Below are positions 10,609 to 20,872 of a stretch of DNA of 64,000 nt, one piece after another; the stretch's first letter is position 1; every line of letters starts with the position of its first letter. Made by a program: the position numbers and the translations under genes. Below the pieces are notes generated by a model. The model did not search any database, was not told the origin of the DNA, and saw nothing but the letters and a program-made list of their open reading frames with translations. The DNA comes from Vitrella brassicaformis (lineage: Eukaryota > Sar > Vitrellaceae): the NCBI GenBank assembly GCA_001179505.1, contig CDMY01000338.1:28770-92769 (forward strand), written 5' to 3'.

Positions 10609-13068
10609 TCACTGGACGGCCGTCACATGATGCGTGTTATCCACAGCTGGGAGCGGCTGCTGTGCCAGTGTGTCGGGCGTGGGGCAGGTCGTGTCGCCCA
10701 CATGGACGAGCGCCATGATTGTCGCGAGCACCATGAGGGTGGAGGAGCCCACGAGGCACGCCCAGGCGAGCCCGTGTCGCCACGAGAAGGGCCGGTGCTT
10801 GCGGATGCGCAAGAAGAATAGCGATGGCAGGAAGAAGGCGATGATCAGCGAGCATGAAGCACCTGCATCACATCACAAAACAAAGAGGGAGGGACATATC
10901 AGATATATGCGCATTGGCGGCTGCCCTCTGTGTGCTGTATGCTGCCCACCAGCGATGCTCCATACGACCATTATGTTGTCCAGGAAAGTTGCAGTCACGA
11001 GCGCGCTCCCCAGCTGCAGCGTCGTCAGCAGAATGAGCCGCCCCTCGCCCTCCACAACCTCATCAGCCGAGAGCACCGTGTCGCGCCGGCCCACAGACTC
11101 ATTCTCGCTGTCAGAGGGGATCTCGCCCGGCGGTGGGGCGTTGTAGAGCGACCCCACCACCACATGAGTCTGGCCCGGGTTGCTCGCATCTCCCCCCGTC
11201 CCACCATTGGTGCTGATGACACGGGAGAGGTCGGGGCCCTTGCCGTTTGACACTGCAACTGGTCCTCCTGCTGTTGGATGTGTCTGCGAGCCCCCCTCCT
11301 GGATGGTCGTGAGGGAGTTGTTGATGCTGGCCAAGACGTTGCGCGACATGTCGTCCATGTCTGACGCCTCCGACGCCACATCGGCCGACAGCAGAGAGGC
11401 GCGGCAGTCCCCCCTGTCCGTGGGCGAGCGGATCATGTCGATGGACATGTGTTCAGGGGAGGCAACGGCCGGGGGCTGGCCGCGCGCCTGTGGCCGTGGG
11501 GGGCCTGGAGGGGGAGGGGTGAGGGAGGACCTCTTGGCCGCTACGGGTGCTGAAGCGACTGGTGTGGTGCCGTTTGTGGTGTTGGTCGTGGTGGCTTGGG
11601 AGCCGCCGTTGACGCCATTGTGCTGCTGGCGGTGCTGCTGCTGCTGGTGGTGGTGGTGGTGGTGCGCCTTGGTGGCGCCGTTGAGCGTCGCGTCTTCCTG
11701 CTCGTCCAGATGGAGATCCAGCACCTCCTCCCCAGGACTCTCCAGCTCACGCAAGTAGTAGTTGCGGTTCTTCTGGTGCTGCTGCTGCCTAGCTGGGTCG
11801 CTGCTGGTGGTGGGGGAGAGGTCGATGGCCGCCGCGCCGCTGCACGAGGGAAACATCAAGTCGAGGAGCCGGCTCAGCGCCTGCCGGCACGGCAGCACCA
11901 CCAAGGGCACCGACCCCAGCACCGTCACAGCCAGGCAGATGCGCCCCACCTGACACACGCCACGCCAGACACACCACCAACACAGATATCTAGATGGCTG
12001 GGCGCGTCGCTCGCTCACTCACTGCTTACCGTGATGAGTGGGTCACCAGGTCTGAAATTAAGCAGGATGTTGGCGCACACGTGTTCCCTCGTGTACAGGT
12101 ATCCGAACACACCCACCACCAGGTAGAGGAACGTGCACGTGGCGATCGTCAGGTGCGTCACGCCCCTAATTCTCTGCCGCGTGGGGAACGCCAGCTCGCT
12201 GTGGGTGGGCAGGATGTTGTACTGGCACATCAGCGCCATGATGAACGTCGGGAAGACGTACACGAAGTCTCCCGTCGAGTCAGGCCACAGCTTGAGCCCA
12301 GCACGGCCAGGGTGCACCAGCACGGTCTCTGTGCTGCCCGCAGCCGTCCATACGACCACCGTGTGGATGTGCCCCAGCACCGGAATGGACTTCATGAGGA
12401 TAGCAAATGTGAGGAACACGACGGAGATCACCGACACAATCGACATGAACCGAAGGGCGTTCATGGTCCGCGAGTAGCAGAGTGGCGCGATGGCGCAGCA
12501 CGCCGCTATCTTGACGGCCAGACGGATAAGGTTGCCGGCCATCTGCGCCCCAGGCGGCATGAGAATGGTCACCACGGGCGAGATGAGGTCGGCCACAATG
12601 ATGATATAGGCCACATTGACGAGCCACAGCATGCACACCAGCACCAGGATGGTGAACAGCCGCGCACCCAGGCCATAGCTTTTCTGCGCCACCTCCTCGT
12701 ACGAGCTCGTCCCGGTACGCCGAGCACATGCCACGAGTATGTCGAGAGTGAAATCGTTGAGGAAGGCCGCAAGGATCATCGTGGTGGCGCCAACCACAAG
12801 ACCGCACTTCTGCATCGACAGAGGAAGCGCCAGCACACCGCCACCGACTGCAGGGTAGCCAACCACACACAAACGAACGGGCAATGATCCAATCGTATGG
12901 CATTCGATGCTTCAGCCATGTGCTCGGGAGCTCACTGATGGTTGCGATGAGGCTCCATAGGGCCGTAGAGGCGGTCGTCTGTCTGGTCGGCGAGTCCTGG
13001 TGAGGCGAGAGCACTTCTCCATCCAGAAGTGGCGTCGGAATCGAGCCGATGGAGGTCCTTGACACCAT
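10609..13068 (-). CDS. Amino acid/auxin permease (AAAP) family transporter
   Basis: Four exons join in phase: 12936-13068, 12030-12847, 10950-11949 and 10609-10862, giving 734 residues. The first junction builds TIIGGGVLALPLSMQKCG, the hallmark first helix of AAAP/SLC38-type transporters. About nine hydrophobic helices follow in exon 2 and the start of exon 3. Then comes an exceptionally long hydrophilic insertion of about 280 residues with poly-His and poly-Gln, Thr/Asn runs and acidic Ser-rich stretches, then the last two helices (LILLTTLQLGSALVTATFLD and the final exon). It probably moves neutral amino acids with protons or sodium across the plasma or vacuolar membrane. It shares a promoter gap of about 110 bp with the plus-strand gene at 13178. 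An in-frame ATG at 13143 is the alternative start. Confidence 0.85.
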
Positions 13069-13177
13069 CCCCTTCTCCCCTCCACCTCGGTCCTCTCTCT
13101 TTCCCTTCATTTGTCCCTTTATAAGCTCGCGATGGCGATCCACCGCCCCTTTCCTCCCTGGCTTTCCTCCGGCTTAC

Positions 13178-14267
13178 ATGGCAAGCACAACAGCGTGTAC
13201 GAGTGCTGACCGCAGGCAGCTGCTCTTCATCGGCGTCGGCGCTCTGTCGGCCAGCGCTGTCGGCCTCTCTCTCGTCCTGCTGAGGCGGCAATGGAGGCGG
13301 AGAGCAAGGCAGGCGGAGCAGGAGCCCTGCAGAGAGCGTGCCAGCTCACCGGCAGAAGAGGCGAGCGATGACGGCAACGTGGTTGCCGGTGCTTTTAGTG
13401 CTGGAGGGTGTGAGGAGGATTCTGATTTTGACACAAGCAGGGCAGCGCCGGCCGATGGGGCAGCCAATGCACTGAACCAAATGCCGCTCGAAGTGCTGCA
13501 GGTACGCTCATTCACCTCGCACAGAGGCACTGAACAAGCCCTGGATGCGATGCATGCCTCTTCTATCCCGCCTTCTGTGTGTGGTTGTCTGCAGAGAGTT
13601 TTGCTATGCCTGGACGGCAGCGGGCTGTATGCCTTCAGCACCGCGTCACGTGCGGCCTTCCTGGACACATTCGAGTGCGCAAAGATCATCGCGGAATCCC
13701 ACAGCGCCACACGCCCGGCCTCGCCCTCATCCCACATACGCTCGGCTTCACCAGCCACCCCCCAGACAACGACCACCTCTCGTCGTGTCTTCTCGCAATT
13801 CGTGATTGCGTCGGTCGCTCGCGAGTGGCTGAAGAGGATGGGCTGCGGGAGGGTGCGTGAGGCCCAGCGGCAGGGCGAGAGGATGCTCGGCTTCTTCTCC
13901 GTCTTCCACAGCGAGAAGGCGCACGGGCTGGTGTGTCTGGGGTTCGATCCCGTGAAGGCTGCTGAGGGGCTGTCTGACAAGCGGAAGGGGGCACTCGCTG
14001 CCAGACTGATAGACCTCCAGTACCCCAGGTGAGTGCGTTCATGCGTTTCCGTCTTGCGGTGACTGTTGGGGGTGATTCCTTCTCTCGCTCTCTGTCTCTG
14101 TGTGGGTGGGTGGGTGTCTGTCAGCATGGCTGCGCGCGTGGCGCGTCAGATAAGGAAGGATTACAACGAGAAGAGGGACGTCATGGACATGCTCTCGTCC
14201 AGAGGTGCGATACACACACACACACACACCCATTCGTGTCTCGTCTACTCGGCCATCAACACATTGG

Positions 14268-14301
<34 letters not shown>

Positions 14302-14372
14302 CAGGGTTCAACCGTGAGGCAATGGAGGTGGCCGACACGGTCGACTGCCAGGCGGGGCAGACCTACTTCTGA
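13178..14372 (+). CDS. Membrane-anchored protein with F-box-like motif
   Basis: Exons 13178-13501, 13595-14028, 14125-14204 and 14305-14372 keep phase for 301 residues. The N-terminus has one hydrophobic segment (LLFIGVGALSASAVGLSLVL) followed by a basic cluster (RRQWRRRARQ), so it is probably a signal anchor. An acidic linker leads to LNQMPLEVLQRVLLCLDG, which resembles the first helix of an F-box (LPxEVLxxIL). The C-terminal half is charged and helical and not recognised. The first intron (93 nt) is open in frame and could be retained. The upstream in-frame ATG 13049 would overlap the divergent transporter's 5' end, so I prefer 13178. The F-box reading is tentative. Confidence 0.65.
14210..14304 (+). 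repeat. (CA)n then (GT)n runs inside one intron
   Basis: The intron 14205-14304 has a CA run just after the donor and a GT run just before the acceptor. The two are complementary and could pair in the pre-mRNA, bringing the splice sites together. Confidence 0.6.
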
Positions 14373-15239
14373 CTGACCCACTCACATGTGTAGACAGCCA
14401 GCCAGAGAGACGGACCGACAGACGAACAGACAGACAGCTACACGTCGCTTGGTTTTCGTCGCGACAGAGAGATGTTCTTCTTCGCTTTGGCTCGCTCACT
14501 TTCGTGTGTATGCATAGGGAACACCGGACGGAACTGCAGGGCAATCGCCGATTTGCTTTGCGGTTTGGTCGGGTGTTTCTGTGCCGACACGCGACAGACA
14601 GAGCTGCCGACTCGGTCACAAAGTCGGGCGAGTGCGTTCAGTGTTGCCGATTCCGTGTCGTCAATGTGTCGGTACTCTTTGTGTTGGCGACGTGCGTGCC
14701 GTTGCCGACGTGAACAGCACTGACACGGAGACAGGCACAGGACAGCAGCATGGATGCCATCGATGCGTGCAGTCAATCGGGGGGAGAGAGAGAGGCTCAC
14801 TGATGGATGGATGGGTTCATTCGTGTAGAGGGTGTGGTGTGATCTCTCGTGCTGGTGCTGTGCTGTGTGTGGGTATGTGGGTATGTGTTGTACAGCCACA
14901 GATAAATCACATCTTGGCAGTCAAGTGAAGTGCTGTTCCATGACTTGTCAGTCACCGACTGACGTGACGGGATGCCTGGATGGATGGATGGATGGCTGCG
15001 TGTCGATTCTGCTCCCTCTGGCTGTGTGTACAGACAGACAGACAGACAGCCAGATAGGGAGGTAGGGAGGGGAGTTTTGGATTTTGCAGCATGGTGACAT
15101 CCTCACGAGAGACCTCAGGTCGCTGAACTGAACGAATGGACAATAACAATGTACTCACCCATCGCAACGAAATACACACCAACGAACGACACATTGGCAA
15201 CATAGCACGACGACCGCACCCTCAAACACCGTTTGCACA
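14373..15239. other. Spacer between convergent genes
   Basis: It contains CAGA repeats (about 14400-14440), TGGA repeats (14978-14998) and CAGA again (15029-15050). G/T-rich sequence changes to C/A-rich near 15.1 kb. ORFs in 14438-14928 overlap in several frames on both strands and lack splice logic, so I call none. Confidence 0.5.
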
Positions 15240-15988
15240 TCAATCACATCCACGTGTGGACACATCACACCACACACGTGTGTGTCCCTCTTGTCTCACC
15301 TCACTCTTGGCTTTGTCTTTTGTGTGCCCCCCCGTTGCCTTGTGTGCGTCTGAGAAGGTATGGTAGGCCCTCGGTTTGGCGGCGGCATTGCCCTCTGCCT
15401 CCTGCGGCCCCCCACTGCTGGGCTTCTTGGGTCTGCTCTGAGCCTCAATCATCTCCCTATCCTTTATCTGACCTGCACACACACAGTTTGAGGCAGAGCA
15501 GTTCGAGACAGAAGCTTACACCAACGGATGGACGCAGCACACACAGCAGAAAAGGCCACGTGTGTTGTGTGCACCGTACCGAGAAGGAAGCTGCGTGTGA
15601 GGTGGTGGTCTTTGGCTGAGGCGCCGTACTTGTTTCTCTCTTGTGCGAGGAAGTCCTTCAGCGGCGCACACCCGTCCCACCAATTGCCAGGCGGCTCTTC
15701 CTTGTTGTCTGCCTTCTTGCTGTAGCGGGGCATGGCCCGCCGAATCACCCGACCCTTGGGCTTCTGCACGTGAGACACAGTGAGGTCAGTGAGACGCACA
15801 CAGACGCCAGCGGCGGAGGGGGGAGGGTGTGCACTGTGTGTGTGCGTGTGCGTAGTTGTTGTCGACAGACAGACAGACGAACGGACCTTTTGTCGCACGT
15901 TGAGGTAGCAGAATAGCCAGCCATAGGTGAAGTACAGCTGCACCAATGACAGAGCCGTCACGACAGAGACAGACAGAGACCGAGACAT
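15240..15988 (-). CDS. Small single-pass membrane protein, unknown
   Basis: Exons 15887-15988, 15580-15763 and 15240-15472 join in phase for 172 residues. It begins MSRSLSVSVVTALSLVQLYF and stays hydrophobic through YGWLFCYLNV, giving one N-terminal membrane helix. Then comes a basic region (KPKGRVIRRAMPRYSKK), an acidic/aromatic patch (PPGNWWDGCAPLKDF) and a Lys/Ser-rich tail. A strong donor (GTGAGA) inside the last exon at about 15296 suggests the C-terminus could differ. Another possible first exon near 16218-16279 (MRLYGALYSLWFWTYR) does not join in phase. I do not recognise the family. Confidence 0.55.
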
Positions 15989-16551
15989 TGGTCGGTCGAC
16001 CGCAGCTGCAACTACATCCCGGTCGCCGTGATTAGGTACCAATGCTGCGATGAGGAAAGTCGACGGCTGACACAAGAAACTCCTGAACCACACACACACA
16101 CACACACATATCGAGAGACCTCACACATGCGCAACAACACAGAAGCCAGTGGTGGCAGCCCTGCCTCTCTGCGTCCATCCATCCATCCATGTGTGTGGCT
16201 CTTGTCTTGGCGCTCACAGCGTCCGATAGGTCCAAAACCACAAAGAATACAAAGCCCCATAGAGCCTCATGACATTCATAAACAAGCAAACAAGGGGCTT
16301 CTCTCCAGCTGCTCCCCTTTGGACCACTACCCCTTCACGTCTCCCCCGGCAGATGAGGGTCGCGTCTCCTTCTGTTGCCCCTGTGGTTCGATCAGTGGAA
16401 CCTGTCGAGATGGGGGAGGGGGGGCCCGGGTGCAAGGCGGAAGCGTGTTCTTTCAGCTTAATTCGTTCCACAGCCTACAGCCAATTGCCTTTTCTTTCCT
16501 TCCTTGCCCCTTGGCTCGCATCCCCCGCTAGCAGACACCGTGAAGATGAAC

Positions 16552-16735
16552 AGGGTTCAGGGTTCAGGGTTTCGTGCGCGCTTCCGCATCATAGAAATGG
16601 GTTCAGGGTTCAGTTTCGTGCGCGCTTCGGCATCGTAGTAGGGGGCGGGAGCTAAGCGAGAGGGGTAAAACATCCATTCGCTCGCAGATAAGTGTCGCGG
16701 CCCGGCGCAATGAGTGCGTCGGCATCATAGAAATG
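16552..16735 (+). repeat. Tandem ~48-bp repeat with telomere-like GGGTTCA units
   Basis: Two adjacent copies, about 16552-16600 and 16600-16645, share GGGTTCAGGGTTCAG, then TTCGTGCGCGCTTC, then GCATC. A third partial copy (GTCGGCATCATAGAAATGGG) lies near 16718-16737. The repeat sits in the gap between the divergent genes at 15988 and 16791. Confidence 0.8.
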
Positions 16736-16790
16736 GGTGTCCCAGCCGATCTTCTCAGGAGAGGCGCTTTAGGACTTGCCACGTGCTGGC

Positions 16791-17651
16791 ATGGTCCTCC
16801 TATCCATTCCTTTGGCAGGATCTTCCAGTGGCCTGCCCTTCCCCTGCCCTCCAGCCTTCCTCACCCCGCCTCGGCTGCTCAGAACACACAGGCAGATGCC
16901 GCACGTCATGGGGGATAGACCTGCAGCAGCAGCTGACCCACCATCAGGGTTATTGGCAGATCTGAGGATGGATCTGGATGAGCCGCCTATTGCTCGAGCG
17001 CCCGGCCGCGCGGCGCTCGATGACGTGGAGAGGATATCCAGAGGTACACACACATGCATTCACTCACACGCATGGAACACCCATGGGTGGGCTGACAATG
17101 CGCTCTCTCACTCATAACGGATGGACATCGGTTCGTTCCTGCGTGTGCAGGTCAGGCAGCCCGGAAGAAACGGAGAGGCACCGGCAGCCGCAACGTGCCC
17201 CACAGGCTCAATCAGGAAGAGAGGAAGGTCCGCCTAGGCACACACGATATGATGGTATACAATGAGTGTAGTGTGTTTGGCTGTCTGTCTGTGGTTGCTT
17301 CCTTCATTATTCCCTGCACACCTGCCTGCAGCTGTATGACATCGCCAAGGGCCGGCGGTATCTGGTGACGTCGGGGAGCGCATACAGGAGGGAGCGGAAG
17401 GGCAGCCCTTTGGCCAACATATACCGCCAGTGGTGCGACGCTCAGGCAACACCCTGCATCAACATACAAAAGGTGGGTGGGGGGCAGACAGACAGACAGA
17501 CAACCATGAAGATCGTTGCTGGCTTACGCAATCGCACATGTATGTTTGTGTATGCTATGCTATGTGTGTGGTGTCACTGCAGGGTCTGGGTCCCGAAGGC
17601 AGCGACTTAGTTGTCGTCGATCTCTCGCCGCTCAGAAGGTTTGCATCCGTG

Positions 17652-17688
<37 letters not shown>

Positions 17689-18129
17689 TGAAGGAGAGAG
17701 GGGTCATTTATCCATCCATCGGTCGGTGTGTCTACCTGTGTGTGTGTCTATGCATTCATGCAGGCCTGCGTCACATCCGGTCATGCAGCAGCTGCTCGAG
17801 GTGAGTGGACGAGCCCACAGACGCAACGCACATTCACACCCGCTCACACACGCATACAGAGTCCTCTTCTTGCCTTTGTGCAGAGTCTGTGTTCCCTCCT
17901 TTCATCTCTCGGCTGCACAGTGGTCGAGTCGCCGTCGATAGCGGCAGAGCCATCTGAGTCAGTGCCGACGATAGAGGGTCTGCCCGCTTTGGATTGGGAC
18001 GAGTGGGCGATATGGGAGCTGCCCGAGGTGGCTGTGAGGGCGGGAGGTAAGGACAGGGAGGGCATCAAGGCCGTCTGTCAAGCGGTGCTCGAGTGGTGGG
18101 ATGGGGTTGGGTCGGTGGACAAGGGGTGA
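16791..18129 (+). CDS. Unknown protein, possible organelle leader
   Basis: Six exons join in phase: 16791-17043, 17151-17254, 17332-17472, 17583-17638, 17764-17800 and 17884-18129, giving 278 residues. ATG 16791 begins MVLLSIPLAGSSSGLPFP, a hydrophobic signal-like start, followed by a Pro/Arg-rich stretch that could be a transit peptide. The middle has a basic segment (ARKKRRGTGSRN), then an alpha/beta-looking core (LYDIAKGRRYLVTSGSAY and GSDLVVVDLSPLRR). The C-terminus is Trp/acid-rich (LDWDEWAIWELPEVAV). I do not recognise the family. Coding status is well supported by six in-phase junctions. Confidence 0.7.
17669..17690 (+). repeat. (CA)n/(GA)n compound microsatellite in intron
   Basis: CA then GA dinucleotides follow the exon ending at 17638. 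Confidence 0.8.
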
Positions 18130-18936
18130 TGTGTGTGTGGATGGTTGGATGGATGCTCTGAGACCTAAGCATTGCACGCGTTGACCCCGAGTATATGCAG
18201 CAATGTCTCAGTCATTGCATTCGAGCCTTCTTTCTTCCTTCGCACACATGACATCATGGTGTCCATAAAAATCGTCGACACACACATCAACAGAAAGGAG
18301 GACAGAGACCATACATACCCCCCTCTCTGTGTGAAGCAAAGCCTCCCAAAGAAATGAGAAAGACAAGAGAACAGAACGAAACGTCTTTCAAAGCGGCCCC
18401 GTTGGGCTTGAAATGACTACCTCAGACAATGTCTGTCATCCCATGTGCGTACCCTACAGCGAGCGCTACACCTACGTCGACTCTCTCTCTCTCTCTCTCT
18501 CATTGAAAGACCCCTCTGCCTTGAAAGCGCCATGAGTCTAGTCTGCTGCCTTAGACCTATGGCCTTGCTGCTTACACATAGATAATACACAACATACTCA
18601 GGTAAGCACACACATACTAACTGCCAGAGAGACCCGCACCCATCGAGTGCCGGTGACCGTGCAGTCTCATCTCATTCAGTCGCCACCATCCCCGCCACCA
18701 CCATCCCCTCCGCAACCACCATCCCCTCCGCCACCATCCCCTCCGCCACCATCAGAATCGCCCCTGAACCATAGAATATATATATCACAAACCGACGAAT
18801 GCGTGGAGTAGTGATAAATGCAGAGAGGCACGGGGCGTTCGCGTGCCTACCTTCCTGCCGCACTGTGCCTGTCTGCCTACCATCCGCCGCTGGAGCCGCC
18901 CCCGCCACTGACCGAGCCGCCTCCAAAGCCGCCTGA
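18130..18936. other. Spacer between convergent genes
   Basis: It holds a CT run (18480-18501) and imperfect repeats of a 12-18 bp CCGCCACCATCCCCTC unit (18680-18752) just beyond the stop of the TPM gene. Nothing else coding was seen. Confidence 0.6.
18680..18752 (+). repeat. Minisatellite, CCACCATCCCCTCCG-type units
   Basis: About four to five degenerate units of CCGCCACCATCCCCT lie in the 3' flank of the TPM-domain gene. Confidence 0.75.
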
Positions 18937-20485
18937 TTAGCTGATGCCACCACCAGAGTAGCCGCCACCACCGCCATAATAGCCGCCTCCAGAGTAGCTG
19001 GAGCCGTAGCTGCTGTAGCTTCTGTAGGTGCGTTTGCTGGTGGTGGTGGATCGGCGCGTCTTGGTCTTCGGTTCCTTTGGCCCGGCTGTGTCGTCGTCGG
19101 GCGGCTTCGGGCGGTTGTTGAATTGGTACTTGGCCCAGCTGCATGGCATGCAGCGGTATAATCAGACAGACATGCAGCCAGAATGAATCTGTGTAGCAAT
19201 CGGTTCTCTGTTGGCGCTCGGTTGGTCTTACAGGATGGCAAGGAAGACCACGACGGAAATGAGAAAGACCGTCACTATGTCGTCGTTGATCGGATGGGAG
19301 ACGGTGATCGTAGTTGATGGCGAGGAGGGGTCCTGCAGCTTGGCCTCCAGCAAGGTGAGGCCCTTGCGTATGGCGCCGGTGTAGTCCTCCCGTCTCAGCT
19401 CAGGCCTGCGTCCATCCGTCCATCCATCAAGAGACCCAATGAATCACTATTCAATCGTCTGTCTCCTCTGTGTGCCTCTCGCTGACTTCATGTCATCGAT
19501 GATCTTGCTTAGGTCCTCGTTGCTGACCCGCACCGCCGCCTGGTTTGCCGTCCGGATGTGCACCACCTTGTCATCTCGACTCAGGAAGAACACCAGCCCG
19601 TTGTCGCATCCCTTGTCGCCCACGCCCCACTGATTGCCAATCGCAGTGGCGTACTTGGCCGCAAGAACATATTTGTCGTCGCTCTCGCCCAGCAGCATCT
19701 TTCGGACCAGTGCCACTCCGACTTGGAAGCCTTTCTCTTTCCCATCAGGGCAGGCCACTTTGCAGTTGTCGCGGATGTCGTTGAGAATCCTCTGGATCCC
19801 CTCTCGGTCATAGACACTCGGCAGGATTCCGTCGGGGTCACATATCCACGCCTGGTTGCGCAGGCCGCACAGCTGCAGGTCATATTGGGGATTGGGGAAC
19901 GGGCCGGAGGGAAGGGCTGCAACGGACAGTCACACACATGACATGTATGTGTCTTGTCTTTGATGTGCGTGCGGTTGTGCGGTCGCTTCCTCACTGAAAG
20001 CTCGAAAGCCCTTTCCAAAGATGCCGGAGAGGGAGAACTTCTCGCCCTGCCCGCCGTCGGGCACTGTGATGGTGCTCTCGTCATCCTGAACACACACAAA
20101 ACAGTGGACAAATATCGACACATGGCTCTCCCTCCCTCCCTCCCTCCCTCCCTGTGTGTGCCTGTCTTCTCACCGCGGCAATCTCTGCAGCCTCAGCAGA
20201 CGAGACAAACCTTTTGCCAATGCGCTTGCCGCCACTCTTGACCAGCCGGGCCGGCTTCACGATGGCTGGCGGCGTGAGCTTGGAGGGATCAAGTGTCGTC
20301 AGCGAAGGGTGTGTGAGGACGCCGGGCACTCGAAAGGCAGACAGGGAGGAGGTGCCTGCGAACGAGCGCTTGGCGGTGGGTGTCGTTGGGGGAGAGATTG
20401 GCGAGACGAAGGCGCCAGGCTGGACGGCATCTATGCCTGCCGTGGCCAGCAGCACCGTTGTGAAGGCGTAGAGCACGGCCGCCAT
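18937..20485 (-). CDS. TPM-domain (TPM_phosphatase) protein, probably plastid
   Basis: Five exons join in phase: 20174-20485, 19995-20085, 19487-19916, 19232-19405 and 18937-19138, giving 402 residues. The N-terminus MAAVLYAFTTVLLATAG is a signal peptide and is followed by AVQPGAFVSP and a Ser/Thr/Arg-rich transit-like region. The third exon carries the TPM core: WICDPDGILPSVYDREGIQ, then GVALVRKMLLGE, then WGVGDKGCDNGLVFFLSRDD. Exon 4 ends with one membrane helix (DDIVTVFLISVVVFLAIL). The tail is Gly/Tyr/Ser-rich (SGGGYYGGGGGYSGGG), common in this family. Plant relatives such as TLP18.3 act in the thylakoid lumen in photosystem II repair. A similar role here is an inference from targeting and domain. 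It is divergent from the acetyltransferase gene. Confidence 0.85.
20132..20153 (+). repeat. (CCCT)n microsatellite in first intron
   Basis: Five CCCT/TCCC units lie in the intron between the first two exons of the TPM gene. Confidence 0.8.
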
Positions 20486-20872
20486 CCTTGTTGATGTACT
20501 CTCCCTTTCAGCAGTCGACGCCAGTCAAGACAGGACGGCGTCGACAAAACAGGATGGATGACTGCGGCTGGAATGCAGGTCACTCACAGGCCTGATGAAC
20601 GCCGATGCATGTGCACAGATGCCATACCGACAAACTCCATGAAGGGCGCTCCCTGTGCTCTTAGCTCGCAGATCTCCGACCGCTGCTGCGAGCTAGGCGC
20701 GCCGGCCCGTGAGCGGCTGTGATTTGCGCCATTACGGTCTGCCGTGGCGTCGAGAGGGCCGTCCTGCTGTGAAATCCAACTGAGATCTGAGCAGTGCAGC
20801 TGCAGCAGTGACGTCACCTCTCGTCAGCAGGCAGCCGGCCCATCCACGTGTGTGCTGAGAGCGACACAAAAA

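Noticed and set aside
13174-14127. A 317-codon minus-strand ORF
   Set aside because: Antisense to the four-exon plus gene, whose splice phases and membrane anchor make it the real one.
16218-16279. Possible first exon MRLYGALYSLWFWTYR for the small membrane protein
   Set aside because: Its donor leaves the wrong phase for the exon at 15887. Starting at ATG 15988 closes all phases.
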